In this document: positions 1 to 10,399 of the stretch, piece after piece
Position numbering within the stretch: position 1 is the first letter of the stretch
How the letters are laid out: the number at the start of each line of letters is the position of its first letter
From: Angiostrongylus vasorum
Lineage: Eukaryota; Nematoda; Chromadorea; Rhabditida; Metastrongylidae
Direction of reading: 5' to 3'
Length of the DNA stretch: 64,000 bases
Assembly (NCBI GenBank): GCA_018806985.1
Contig: JADANN010000195.1
Location: 1-64,000, forward strand
Translations under genes and position numbers: made by a program
Notes under the pieces: model-generated
The model's database searches: none
Told to the model about the DNA's origin: nothing
What the model saw: the letters and a program-made list of their open reading frames with translations, nothing else

Positions 1-119
1 AAGTTACGTATTGCTAGATGAAACATTGCCTAAACACTTGTGATTCATTTCTCATATTTCTAAAATGCCCATCATCATAAAAGATTGTTATGCATCGCTA
101 ATTTCCTATAGTTTCAATT

Positions 120-420
120 GGAATTTGATGTCACTATTTTCAGCCATAGCTATCGCTTACAAGGTCCTGGTTCGATCTACACCGGGCCAGCCAAGCCTAC
201 CATTTGTCTACTGTAGGCAAATTGGAAACAGAGTTACTTGGAAAGGGCTCACTTCCATCCATAAACGTTTCTCACTATGAATAAAACCTGGAAGCGTTGC
301 TGCGCGGCCATCCCGCAATAGAAAGGTCATCCTAGAATTCCACAGAGAATCAGCTCGACCAACATTCCACGGCATTCGGAGCAGCAAGACTTTCCAAGCA
401 GCAGGTGAAATCACCTGCAA
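120..420 (+). repeat. tRNA-like SINE fragment (probable)
   Basis: A B-box-like stretch (GGTTCGATCTACACC near 172) is followed by a segment reading 'ccagccaagcctaccat', which resembles the body of the SINE copies at 14.1 and 55.7 kb. No clear A box is visible upstream, so this is probably a decayed or divergent copy. The small ORFs here have no recognisable domain and are taken as chance. Confidence 0.35.
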
Positions 421-1190
421 AATCCGAAGGCCTCCAGTAGGTAATGAATGCGATAAAACGAAGCAGACGAAGGAATTCTGAGATGCACACTATATGTGGT
501 GGCGAGTGATGGAGTGATGCAAAAATAATAATAGAAGTGAGAAAAAAAGGTAAAAAGAATACGGCTGTTTCGACTAGTCAAAAAGCATGCATATCGTTGC
601 CTCCTCCCAACGGTTTTGCTGCCTCATCGTGGCTGGAAAGTGTTCCTGGGTGTCGAGCAGCAATATAGAGGGAAGTATTCATTCCGACGCAAGGTCTCCC
701 AAGCTAAGAATGAGTTTCCATCAGAAAGCCCAGCTAGAGGTAAACCAATACCAGGATCCACCACTGTGCTGGTATCACACTAATCGTGGCATGGTGCAAA
801 TCTCCCTCCGACCCACAACGGCTTTGACTGTCTGTGGTGAGCGTGACGACCTGGGACAGACTTTCGCCAGACTGTCCTAGGGAATCCAGGAAACCACACG
901 CTAAAGCAGCAAATTTCCGGAGAATGGAAATTATGCTGGAGCCCGCATAACCGTTTTTTGTATGCAAACGGAACACGATACTAGTTTTTGGTTTCCGGAA
1001 GAAACTTCTCTACCTATTCATTCTCTTTTACCCAGATCAAGGGTATCAGCTGCAATTGTCAGGTTTCGTGAATAAATTTCCCGATAAGTTTTGCAAATAT
1101 ACGGTCTTTTTGCATATATATGGCTGCACTCTATTCAAAAAATAACACTGTTATAATATCACCATGCGTACACAATGAAAATCTTTGCGA
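421..1190. other. no recognisable gene
   Basis: Overlapping short ORFs run on both strands around 590-980, but none shows a domain, a signal peptide or convincing splice sites. I see nothing I can name in this stretch. Confidence 0.5.
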
Positions 1191-1620
1191 CGATGAATAG
1201 GTTTTAATAAAAAATTTCTTTGGATTGTTTAGTTCGCTGACGAGTTTGCTTACGCAACCTTTATTCGGCTAAAGTTTCTGACGTCTTCAGCTTCCCCAGA
1301 GTCGATGGCCACAGTTATCATTCCTCTAGAGATCTTCTCATTTAGCGCGTATTATTACGCTCGGTGCCACCAGAATAAAAACTGATTGCTGCAGGATGGA
1401 TTGTAGACATGAAAAGAAATCATTGTTCGCTGACAATCAGTCAGCGAACACCGTCCTGTATAAAAGAGTTGACGTGTGAGCTTGCCCAATTTGAGCGGTG
1501 CTTGGATCCAACTCGATGCGACTGGGAAGACACCGGGTCGAGAACACGAACAACCAGGAGCATTAACCCGATAATGAGCTCTGAAAAGGAAGAAGACGTC
1601 GAAAAGTTAGCCGAATAAAC
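1190..1620. mobile_element. foldback repeat with outward-facing hammerhead-like ends
   Basis: The two ends carry the same motif in opposite orientation: on the minus strand at 1,263-1,301 and on the plus strand at 1,573-1,612. Each reads CTCTG, a purine-rich stem, GAAGACGTC, GAAA-like bases, then TTAGCCGAAT and an AATAAA-like end. The body resembles the repeats at 15.9, 22.3, 25.4 and 39.3 kb and has no coding capacity. I interpret it as a non-autonomous element mobilised by a retroelement, possibly a PLE. The motif copies are degenerate compared with that at 50,141. Confidence 0.5.
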
Positions 1621-1840
1621 AGTGCAACAATTTCATGTGAGCCCAACAATCTATGGAAATTCATTGGTTATTCACGCCGAGTTTAGGTGAAAGAGAGTCT
1701 GGGTTACTAAAGCTTTTAATAACATACAAAAATCTAATATTACGAGTCTCAACACCTAATCATGTATCATAACAACTGCAACATTCTTCGATATTCAGTT
1801 AAATTTCCATGAATATTATTTTTACTTGCTCACTCATTCC

Positions 1841-2053
1841 AATGGCAGGGTATATATTGCAGAATATAACCCAGTGATGTTGAGATATTTGCAAAACTCT
1901 AGACCGGTGGTGTCTACGCAGGCAACGAATGCGTTGTTGTCCTTTCCTGGGAGTAACGCGTTCACCACCAGACCATGTGGGTCTCCGTTTCGCCTTGTCT
2001 CTTTATGAATTTTCAGTGGCAGAGTATTTATTTGCAATATATACCCTGCCATT
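1841..2053. mobile_element. MITE-like unit with perfect 21-bp terminal inverted repeats
   Basis: The left end 1,841-1,861 (starting AATGGCAGGGTAT) is the exact reverse complement of 2,033-2,053. Imperfect inversion continues outside the TIRs to about 1,813 and 2,080. The interior carries a minus-strand tRNA-like unit (A-box-like TGGTGGTGAACGCG; 'ttgcaaaactc' block) that recurs at 2.2, 31.3-31.6, 42.0-42.3, 44.4-44.9 and 47.3 kb. There is no ORF with a transposase signature, so it is non-autonomous. Confidence 0.6.
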
Positions 2054-2089
2054 GAAAAGAGTAGGTAGTAAATAATGAATTAAAATTGT

Positions 2090-2335
2090 GGTTATAACTA
2101 CAGCTCCAGCTAACTGGGTTCATGCCGATTTGGGTTCCAGGACTAATCCCATTGACTGGGTGACGCCATGACAGAGATGATAGAACTAGCTGAGAGACAG
2201 GCGAAACAAAAAGAACTGCATGGTGTGGTGGTGAACGCGTTACTCCGAAAGCACAGTAGCGCGTTCGTTCTCCACCGCAGACACCTGCCGTCCGAAGTTT
2301 TGCAAATATCTCAGCACATTGAAGTTATATTCCGG
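2090..2335 (+). repeat. tRNA-like short repeat (plus orientation)
   Basis: It contains a pol III A-box-like sequence (TGGTGTGGTGGTGAACGCG near 2,220) and a B-box-like sequence (GCGTTCGTTCTCCACC near 2,260) at tRNA-like spacing, followed by the conserved 'tttgcaaatatctcagca' tail. Together with the unit at 1,841-2,053, which runs the other way, it forms a larger inverted pair. The leading segment 'gggttcatgccgatttgggttcc' recurs at 44.7 and 50.3 kb. Confidence 0.55.
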
Positions 2336-2339
2336 ATAT

Positions 2340-3070
2340 TCTTGTTGGTCAAACACGAGGTGTACCCTTATTCTTTATTCCAGAAACCGATATTTCGGCA
2401 GCATCTCCTTCTTCAAAGTCAGAAAGGATATAGTGACATGCGACTTCTGATACTTTGCAACGCTTCAACAACACAAAGAGAAAGATGGAAATCTGAATGC
2501 CAATTACATGACCGGCAGAAAACGTATTGTTTTTACTGTGCCTTCCACTGAGGAGGAACAACTGACTGGTGTGCCACATGAGCAACGAGTGCACCACCAC
2601 AAAGCAAAAAGGAGGAGAAGTGAAGATACGGGCCACATCACACGAGACCCTGGGAATTATACCCTACTGTTCATTCCAGGGCTTTACCATTTATCCAAAA
2701 GCCTCAAGGAAGTTTAGCCCCGGATGTTTCGGCACCCTGTGCGAGGATAGTGACCCCTATAACAAAATCGTCTCTGCTGTGCTTTTGTATCCTGTTCGTC
2801 CCGAATGGAGTGCTCTGTTTTGTTTTTCGTTCGCAATGTAGGCATTCCTTTATACGGATAATAATGGTCTGCTCACTTCCTGTCAATATATTCATTTTCG
2901 CGAGTATTACAAGAGGTCAAGTATATCGAACCTGAACTTCATCACCGTCCCTCGCTATTTGGGCAAATCACGCAAGCTCTCTGTTTCGCTATATTCGGTC
3001 ATAAAGGCGGGCATTAACCAACTGACGACGAAGAGTATCCTGTGGTATTTCTATTACTATTGTTAGCAAT
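2340..3070 (-). mobile_element. Penelope-like element, 3' end, decayed
   Basis: Read on the minus strand, this runs from the end of the RT-linker region through the GIY-YIG endonuclease to the 3' UTR. The 2,895-2,704 ORF aligns by eye with the C-terminus of the PLE at 51.2-53.4 kb (RIKE-L, TPFGTNR-QKHS, VTILAQG). A degenerate hammerhead-like motif at about 2,387-2,424 ends the unit, followed by 'aaataaagaataaggg'. The 2,440-2,520 stretch also matches the centre of the foldback unit at 31.7-32.2 kb. Confidence 0.7.
2704..2935 (-). pseudogene. PLE GIY-YIG endonuclease C-terminus, broken
   Basis: The minus-strand peptide contains IRIKECLHCERK, STPFGTNRIQKHSRDDF and VTILAQGAE. These correspond to the conserved RIKEHLVGK, NTPLGTHRTQRHSGEDFE and VTILAQG blocks in the other PLE copies of this window. 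In PLEs this domain nicks target DNA for target-primed reverse transcription. The GIY/YIG half upstream is only faintly recognisable, and there are frame breaks. It is not functional. Confidence 0.65.
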
Positions 3071-3655
3071 TCATAGGATCCGAGAAACTTGAAGTTGAAT
3101 GGAAAATTTAGAGAATCTATTTATTTTGTTAAAGTATTGCTTACAATGTGGAAATGTCTGAACGAACAGCTCAAATTGCAATAAATCAGTACTGGAAACC
3201 ACTGAGAACGGTGCAGTTTTAATGGATCAACTAACCAGCATGATGTTAACTTCAAATTGAGAATACGAGGGCAATAAAAGAGCAATGAAAATTTTTGACC
3301 TGAAGAGCGCGGCATGGTTCAATACCGATGCCAATAAAGCTTCAGTGAAAGAATAGGCTTGACGTAATAACATGGGTTGACGATCATCAACAACTACCTC
3401 ATCATCTTCTCAGAAAGTTTGGCCGTTGCGTCCAACCAAACCAATAATTTTATTGTCGTCTATCGTGGGCAACCTTGTAAACGTATACACTTCTAATATA
3501 AAACGTTTCTTTCATTAAACACGTTCGAAACACACGCCAGAGGTAAGTTGTCAGCCGTGTTCGAATATGATGAACACGAAGTGCTCAAAAACTCATCACA
3601 TCGTCTTCTTTATATAATCGCTAAAAACAACGTTTGCCGTTTAGTTCATGGACTT
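3071..3655. other. no recognisable gene
   Basis: The stretch is AT-rich with small ORFs on both strands and no domain or convincing splice signal. It separates the PLE fragment from the RTE 3' end. Confidence 0.5.
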
Positions 3656-3839
3656 CGCACGTTGAAGACGATCACCTGTATCACATGTAGTCCCAGTTGG
3701 TCGTCGACTGACTCGAGCAGGGAGCCAATAAATCTTCCATTTTTCTCTGTCATGTGCAAGAGTAGCCCAGTGGTTCTGCTCGCTATAGAACTCGTTGAGC
3801 ATCATATCTTCCTTCTAGGCTTTTCGTGAATAACTCTGA

Positions 3840-5990
3840 CCATCGGGTCGGTGGTCTTACTGCAGTACACTTGATATCCCGAGGAATCCAGTCACTAACA
3901 GCTCTTCTCCATCGATTGTCATTCATACGCATTGTGTGCCCCGCCCACCTTATCTTCGACTGTTTGGCGTACAGAACGGCATCTTTGACTTTTTGATCGT
4001 TGACGCAGGTCGGACCATCGAATCACGTCCCCTACTTGTGTGGAAAGCGGGATACTCTTAGCATCGTCTTTTCTACTGCGCGTTTGATAACGTTGAGTGA
4101 TCTTTCATCCTGCTTACGCAGCGACCAGGTTTCTAACGCATGCGTTAGTTTAGGGAAGTACCGTTGAGTCGAAAAGCTGGGCACGGGAGTCGGGTGTTCT
4201 TTGTCCTCTTCACTACATCCTGGATGCTCTTGAAAGCTCCCCAGCCGTTCGTTTCCTTCTGCCCAACTCTGGTGCTAGGTCGTTCAACATGTTGATTTCG
4301 CGACCTAGATAGATATAACTGGAGCATTCGGAGAGAGTCGTTCCCTTGAGAGTGAATGGGGCATACAGAACCAATCGGTTTTTCATGAACATTGTTTTTA
4401 GTGAGATTTAGTCGAAAATCAATCTTTTCCACAGGCCCTATCAAAGTCGGCAAGCACACGTTCCACTTAGCTAATGTTTGGTGTTATAGGGACGATGTCA
4501 TCAGCAAAGCGAAGATGATGTAACTGCCGATCCATCGATTTTCACTCCCACATTATCCCATTCCAATGTTCGCATGACGTTCTGAAGGGTGGCGGTAAAT
4601 AATTTTGGCGAGATGGTATCGCATTGCCTAACCTCTCTTTGACGTCAATGTTAATATCGTTGTAGAATGGTGATATCTTGGTTGTGAAATATTGTGATAC
4701 AGCTCACGAAGAATCTTTATGTACTGAGTAGGGACTCCTTGACTATCAAGGGCTTCCATGACTGCTTCTATCTCAGTTGAGTCAAAGGCCTTCTTTAAAT
4801 CGATGAAAGTGAGACAGAGCGGTCATTTGTACTCTCGCGATACTTCAATGAGTCTTGCTATCGTGTGGATGTGGTCCATCGTACTAAATCCTTTTCGAAA
4901 CCCTGCTTGCTCACATGGCTGCCCTTCGTCCAGTGTTCTGTCAATCCTGTTTAGGATCACCTGAGTGAAAAGTCTTGTAGACGACAGACAGTAAGCAGAT
5001 AGGACGATAGTTGCCGATATCGTGTAGGTCACCCTTCTTGAACAATACACGGTCTTGCTGGTCTTCCAGTAGGGATCTTGCATTCAGACAGGTAACGTGT
5101 GAAGAGCCGAGCCAGTGTGTTTACGAGGACTGGGGGAAGGTTTCTTCAGGTGTTCTGATCTTATCCCTGTCCGGACCTGGTGCTCGTTCGATTTTTCACC
5201 GACGAAAAGTGGCATGTCGGATTTCGGAAGGGAGAACCGGTGGTACAACATATCCCATCCCTCCTTTATTTCATATGACGGAAGGTGGACGTGGCTATCG
5301 AAGAGATCTGAGTAGTATTCGTGAATGATTTTCTTCATTGCCCTTTCTGGACGTCGTAACTGTTCCGTGCTGGGCGTCGGAGTGCAATCATCTTGGTCTT
5401 GTAATTGACGAAGCATCGGCGGGCTTTGCGAATGCTTTTCCCAGCCTCTGCAGCTTCGACTATTACTGCTGCTCTTTCTCTCTTAAGATCTTCTTTTATC
5501 GCCTGTCTGCACTGTTTTGCAAGTCCGGACGTTAGTTCGCGGTTGCCTGCAGCTCGTGTGATTCCACGCTGGCGTATCAGCTCGAGTGTTTCTGGAGACA
5601 TACGTCTCTTTGGTGACTTTCGAACTCTCAGCTTTCATAGCGCTAACGTGAAGATGTTGAATGAGCCGATCGTATTCTTCGTCGATGTTATCGACAACGG
5701 CATCTTCCCAACAGCCGACTAACGAATTGAATAAGTCCCAGTTTGCGGTGGTTCTGGGACTTCGGTTTTTGAATTTAGCTGCTTTTTTCTCCTTTCCGCG
5801 AGAAATAGAATCTTGCACGAAGGAGGCGATGGTCTGATCCCGTGTAGAATTTTGGGGACAACAGCGACATCGGTTAGGCAAAACCTTCAATTTACCATGA
5901 TGTGGTCTATTTCTGTTATGGTACTCTCCACTGGGAGACTCCCCACGTCCAGCGTTGAGGGTGGGGCTTTCTGGAATTGCGAGTTTACCA
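3840..5990 (-). pseudogene. RTE copy A reverse transcriptase and C-terminal domain
   Basis: Minus-strand segments read, in order: the linker (ETYVSRNT...), the RT fingers (GFRKGFSTMDHIHTIARLIE near 4,900), the catalytic LRFADDIVPIT block (4,482-4,518) and the tail with GRE/NMM-type residues, AHLF- and RWAGH-like blocks. The FADD catalytic pair is preserved. Frameshifts near 4,480, 4,640 and 5,080 and the lost RWAGHVMR block frame mean no intact protein. The domain order is that of RTE elements, with no RNase H. Confidence 0.85.
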
Positions 5991-6640
5991 TGGATGGTCT
6001 TGGTCGTCATGATAAACTCAGAGAGCCGCTCACCCTGTTCGTTCCATTCTAATCCGTGGGTCCCAATGTGACGTTCTTCAGACGTTTCTTCTTGGTCCAA
6101 TCTTGGCGTTAAAATCTCCAATGATGACCTTGAAGAAATGTGTGGTCTTTTCTGTAGAACTACTCCAAGTCCATATAGAACGCTTCGAGTTCTTCTTCGT
6201 CATAGTTTGACGTCGGCGCGTAAACGACGAAGATTGTCGAAAGCCGTAATTGATCCACATCTTTTTAATCGTAAACGTCCGATTCGGGTTGTTAGTTGTT
6301 CGAATGAATCGATGTTCATGGACAAACTCGTGTTGACGAGAACGCTGACGCCGCCGACTCCTCTACTGTCGCATGTTCCGAAGAAGCAGTTCTTCTCCGC
6401 GTGTCATAGACGGCGTTGAATGGGATGGCGTCGTCTCGTCTCGGCCAGGCCGATGACGTCGTACCTTATCCTTCTCGCTTGCATGATGCAAGTCTTCTAT
6501 CGAGGACTCGGATGCAAGTGTACGTGCATTGTAGGTACAGATCGTCACCATAGTTCTTCGAGATCCAGGCAGCTTCCATTGGCCCTGAGATTTTAGCAGC
6601 CTCTCCGTACTCGTCCTACCCAACGCTGCCGATATTGGGG
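5930..6640 (-). pseudogene. RTE copy A endonuclease domain
   Basis: The ORF starts near 6,623 (MGRTSTERLLKSQGQWKLPG) and passes TICTYNARTLASE, the usual start of the endonuclease fold. The catalytic-site block [14 protein letters not shown] is intact near 6,122-6,080. The frame changes at least twice between these two blocks. This domain nicks the target strand to prime reverse transcription. The breaks rule out a full-length product, although the GDFNAKIG box itself is unaltered. Confidence 0.8.
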
Positions 6641-7180
6641 GCTCTGTTTCGGTGTCAGGGAATGAGGCCCGTTTTTTTTACTGTGTTTCTAGCATAATAC
6701 CCACGCATAGCTTGCTGGGCTCTGAACGTGGGGACTGGGTATACCCACATGTAGCTTGCCATGATTTCTCCCAGAGTGGACATGGAGCTTATTTGTTGGA
6801 GGCGACTCCTAAACCGCCTCCCATATACTTCCCCTGTCACTTGATTGCAGGCTTTTGGCCGAATTGACTCGTAGAATACAATCGGCATAAACTAGAACGC
6901 ACCCACACACGCGTACATGAATACGCCTCATAAATACAGGAAAGTACGTGGCAAATCGGCGCAGCAGAAACAGGGGAGTCCATCCTCTGATCCACCTGCG
7001 TCTCAGGGAAGCAAAAGGTCGCTTTTGGTCCACGACTAACTATCCGCCACCTGAGGACGCGTTACGTGGCGAGAGGCTAGCCGGCTCGATATCCTCACAT
7101 GAGGGACCTCCGTGTTCTCCGTTGAAGACGATAACAGCCAGAATTTCCCCACGGCTGCCAAGCTGCTCGAACCCTGTGGC
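6640..7180 (-). other. RTE copy A 5' UTR
   Basis: The segment matches 28,100-28,560 on the + strand by eye, including 'tggactcccctgtttctgct' and the 'gagtcaattcggcc' block, and leads directly into the endonuclease ORF. A shared, non-coding leader in two copies is best read as the 5' UTR/promoter region of the family. Confidence 0.65.
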
Positions 7181-7639
7181 CTTTACGCCAAGCGGAACAA
7201 TTTAGTGAAGATGACTGCTTGATAATACCCTGATTAAACTGATGCGTAGAAAATGACGTAGTGGTATACGAAACGTTTCTGATGGTGGCACACCTTAAGA
7301 GATTCCCATGACATTGCATCGTAGCCGTCTTGTTTACAACTGTGGATGAGATGCGCAAAAATACGATAAGAACCAACATAGGCCGCCTATTGAGCTTTGA
7401 ATCACCGTAGACGATCGGGCGTTGAAACACCGTGGACGCATTCACAAATAACGCAGTTATCTCGAAGTAGTGTAACAGTGCATCTAGAGGTACAACGCCC
7501 TCTTTCTAGCACCACTGGAAAATTGGATCAGTTCTCCCTAACTGTGGTATTCGCTGCGCATATCACTGATGTACAAAGCCTTTATACGTACTAAACGTGT
7601 TGTCACCTACACAAGAATTTATATGTGTGTAAATATATA

Positions 7640-7647
7640 TGTTATAT

Positions 7648-7695
<48 letters not shown>
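7640..7695. repeat. (AT)n microsatellite
   Basis: About 40 uninterrupted bases of TA repeat follow 'atacatac'. The two overlapping ORFs of tyrosine and isoleucine runs here are artefacts of the repeat. Confidence 0.95.
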
Positions 7696-7699
<4 letters not shown>

Positions 7700-7700
<1 letters not shown>

Positions 7701-8369
7701 GTACACAAGAATGTTTATGTGGGCATCGAAATCTGTGTAAGCGTATTTTGCAAACATACGTTGAAGAAACTTTCGATTGGTTGAATGCTAGAGTTCTCTA
7801 TCATTGTTTATCACTTACTCGATCTTGTTATGTTCTCTCAAACTTAAGAAACTCCCGGATGGCCTCGCCATCATTGCTGCAACTAGGGCTCTTGCCCAAC
7901 ATCCATTCGTTTCTCTCTTTCTTCCGTTGCTAAATGGGATCTCTGGAGTCTGAGACAGAAAGCGGAAAGAAGAGCGGAAAACACTGATACAAAACTTTTT
8001 TGTTACCATTTTAATATCGCGGCGGGTTATAATAGTAACTCCACTCTTCCTTCATCAGAGCGGATAGTGGAACATTATAGTCGCAATGATCGCGAGAGTA
8101 CTTCTTCAGAATGGATCGTTGCTGAGCAGCTTTCAATGAATTTTGCTGCTCATACTTGCGAAAACCCTTCTGCGAAGAACTTCTACAGCCGAGATTTATT
8201 ATCAGCCGTGCTAGGTGCGCTACAGCAGGATTAAGCTCGTTAGAGTAGCTCCTTAGTGGGCAGTGGAGATGCCATCTGAACTCCTTGTTTAAGGAACAAA
8301 GGTTAGGGAAAGTTCGACCAATTTACAAGATTTTTGTAGAGCAGCGTGTAGTCTCAATCAAGTCCGCCT
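7700..8369. other. no recognisable gene
   Basis: Only small ORFs without domains are present. The short stretch 8,055-8,110 ('agcggatagtggaacattatagtcgcaat') resembles part of the second RTE family at about 20,000-20,020 ('gacagcggaacattataatcaca'), and the following 'cttcttcagaatg' also matches. An old minus-strand RTE-F scrap is therefore possible at 8,050-8,130. Confidence 0.4.
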
Positions 8370-8590
8370 TTTATCTGCTAGTCATTCATGGAGGGCGACG
8401 TGAATTGCAGTCGTCGGAGCCGCCTTGCAATACACATGGGATCGATCCAAGCGCCCCAAGCTCACTAAACTTTCCATCCCTCCGGGATCGGCAGATTGTT
8501 ACCGGACTTGTCTAGAGGATAGCAGCATGACTCGATTCATCAGTAGACCACCGAAAGTCATTGTAAAGGGCCAGATATGCACCTGGCCGT
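8370..8590 (+). repeat. tRNA-derived SINE, family 1
   Basis: The copy contains 'gcaatacacatgggatcgatcc' (B box GGGATCGATCC), then 'ctttccatccctccgggatcgg', 'ttaccggacttgtctagagg' and the 'gtcattgtaaagggccagatatgc' tail. The same order of blocks occurs at 14.05, 17.25, 21.83, 30.9, 42.6, 45.05 and 55.7 kb. Confidence 0.65.
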
Positions 8591-8639
8591 TTTGCTCGTT
8601 GTAAGCCTTCCAGCTAATTGGTGGAGGCCAGCCGCACAG

Positions 8640-9060
8640 TGTATTACATGGGCGGGGAATGTGCTTGGGTCAGGTTGCAGAATCAGCCTGAGATATTGTC
8701 GCTAGGGTCACACGTAACCGCGCGAAACACCTCTTTGTGGTTTATTTTTTGGGTTTTTTGGAATTAATCCACAATGCTCCACTAGTTTTACGCGCTGATG
8801 TTTTGGATTCTTGTAAGCGAGAATAGTGATGGTGAGTGACTTTTAATTCAAAACCTCTCTTTAATGGTTCTGTGTCCTATGCACGCCTAGTAGAGTGTTT
8901 GGTTCCAAATTAATTTTACATACTAGGTGTTCTTCTAAACGGAAGTAGAGTGCTCTACCCATTATGCTGTTATTCGTTGTACATAGATGGTCATATAGGC
9001 GGTTACCAACTAGTTGGCGTCTTAGAGTGTCCGGTGTTATTTCTACCACTGCTAGCAAAT
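8640..9060 (-). mobile_element. Penelope-like element, 3' fragment
   Basis: On the minus strand the peptide VVEITPDTLRRQLVGNRLYD matches the conserved block just before the GIY-YIG domain in the PLE at 48.1-50.2 kb, and RLEEHLVCKINLEPNTLLG matches the block after it. The middle of the nuclease domain is deleted. Downstream (8,655-8,830) is 3' UTR with the shared 'cagcctgagatat' segment. No reading frame is intact throughout. Confidence 0.75.
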
Positions 9061-9063
<3 letters not shown>

Positions 9064-9091
<28 letters not shown>

Positions 9092-9092
9092 T
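9064..9092. repeat. (AT)n microsatellite
   Basis: A run of TA dinucleotides interrupts the PLE fragment's upstream side and produces the spurious YIYIYI tract in the overlapping ORF. Confidence 0.9.
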
Positions 9093-9099
9093 TTTATAT

Positions 9100-10210
9100 G
9101 TTTGATATATGTAGAAATATCTAACGTCATGTAACACGGCAATAATAAGCAATGACGGTGATAATAACAACAATAACATCTTGCAATCTTGTGTACAGCC
9201 AAAATTGAACAAGGTCGATTAGAGGTCGTTCTAACGCACTGGAAAGCTGTTACAATTTCGACTTAAACAATGCAATTCTTAGTTGTACTTGTTGATACAT
9301 ATTGCTTTTGGCCCGGTACCATAATTCGTCACACACAAGTAGAACTCCATCTTGAAGTCATTTAACAATATTTTACGCATGCGGCCTCCAACCGTTTAAC
9401 ACGCACCTTGAGTGGTGAAGTAGAACAAGAGCTGTGTACACCTAAAGTATCAGTGAAAGTAGATATATAAGCCACATGAAAAGACAGAAAAGTAGACACG
9501 ACATGCTGTTCCTTTCCGCAGATAAGTACATGGCCGCAATCTGATCACTTAGCGCCACGAAAAGCTTCCCTGTATTTGCAGATTTCAATCGCCATCAGTT
9601 TTGATGAATTGAAGGAAGAGAGACGCTGTGAACTGTGGACAACACGATAATGTCGTTCTTCTTATCTTTCGATCGCAACATCACTAATCAGCTGCGATTC
9701 TGTTACACAGCAAACGATACTGCCGAACTGTCCCTCTCAGTTCCCCCACACCGATCCTCTTTCGTTCTCCAATGGAAAGGCCGATGGCATAGAGATAAAA
9801 GTGGGTGAGGAAGAGCAAAGGGAAAAAAATAAAGTGGTGGAGGTTGGATGAAAGGCGATAATCTTACAAGGCAAATCCTTACACACTCCTTTGATCTTTC
9901 ATAGTATTCCTCAGCATTGATGAAACACGCATTACGACGCATTTATATTCCTATGCCAAGGTTGATATAAAGTCGATCCTGGGAACTGTTATGGCAGCCT
10001 TAATTCAAATTCATAAACCTCGTTATGAGCAGATATATGCCTGTTGAAAGGGTAACTGGCTTCAGCGCATCATGAATTGAAAATGAAGATTGACAAATAG
10101 GTGTAGAAATGGGCAACATCAATGGATCAGTGCAGTTCTCCGTAATTTTTATCAGAACAATCACAGTGACTGTTTCCAATCATTGACTTTAACCGCTTTT
10201 TTTTCGTGAC
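9100..10210. other. no recognisable gene
   Basis: I see no domain-bearing ORF or repeat copy that I can name. The 79-residue minus ORF at 9,703-9,942 is proline- and leucine-rich without family signature. Confidence 0.5.
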
Positions 10211-10214
10211 TTCC

Positions 10215-10372
10215 ACTAAGAAAAAAGCGGCTTTGAAGAAGGCGATACTTCCGAAACGTCAGCTACTGTTTTATTGTATTGAGTGTTTTTTCTATGGAAG
10301 TAAATGTATGCTGTTTAACAACCTTGCGATTGCTGAACAAGAAAACGACGCTGCCATAACTGAAAAAATTTT
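10215..10372 (+). mobile_element. solo PLE-type 3' tail with hammerhead-like motif
   Basis: The motif at 10,229-10,264 (GAAGAAGGCGAT...CCGAAACGTCAGCT) and the following 150 bases match the right arm of the foldback unit at 31.7-32.2 kb ('tggaagtaaa', 'aacaaccttgcgattgctga'). The first core base is changed (TTGA for CTGA), so ribozyme activity is unlikely. It is a single arm with no inverted partner nearby. Confidence 0.6.
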
Positions 10373-10399
10373 TTCGAACGAAGTGCTAATTCCCTTGTT

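Larger units (their letters stand above)
3660..7180 (-). mobile_element. RTE-clade LINE copy A, near full length but broken
   Basis: On the minus strand this reads 5' UTR (about 7,180-6,640), apurinic-type endonuclease, RT and C-terminal domain, and ends at about 3,660 near the tail 'gtatcacctg' shared with the 35.3 and 61.7 kb copies. The 5' UTR matches the + copy at 28.1-28.55 kb, so this copy is not strongly 5'-truncated. Many frameshifts and stops split the single ORF into at least seven pieces. It is a dead copy of the commonest LINE family in the window. Confidence 0.9.

Noticed and set aside
2168..2551. 127-residue plus ORF
   Set aside because: It runs through a tRNA-like repeat and into an antisense PLE 3' UTR; no protein family matches.
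7563..7784. Two overlapping ORFs rich in Tyr and Ile
   Set aside because: They are translations of the (AT)n microsatellite at 7,640-7,695.
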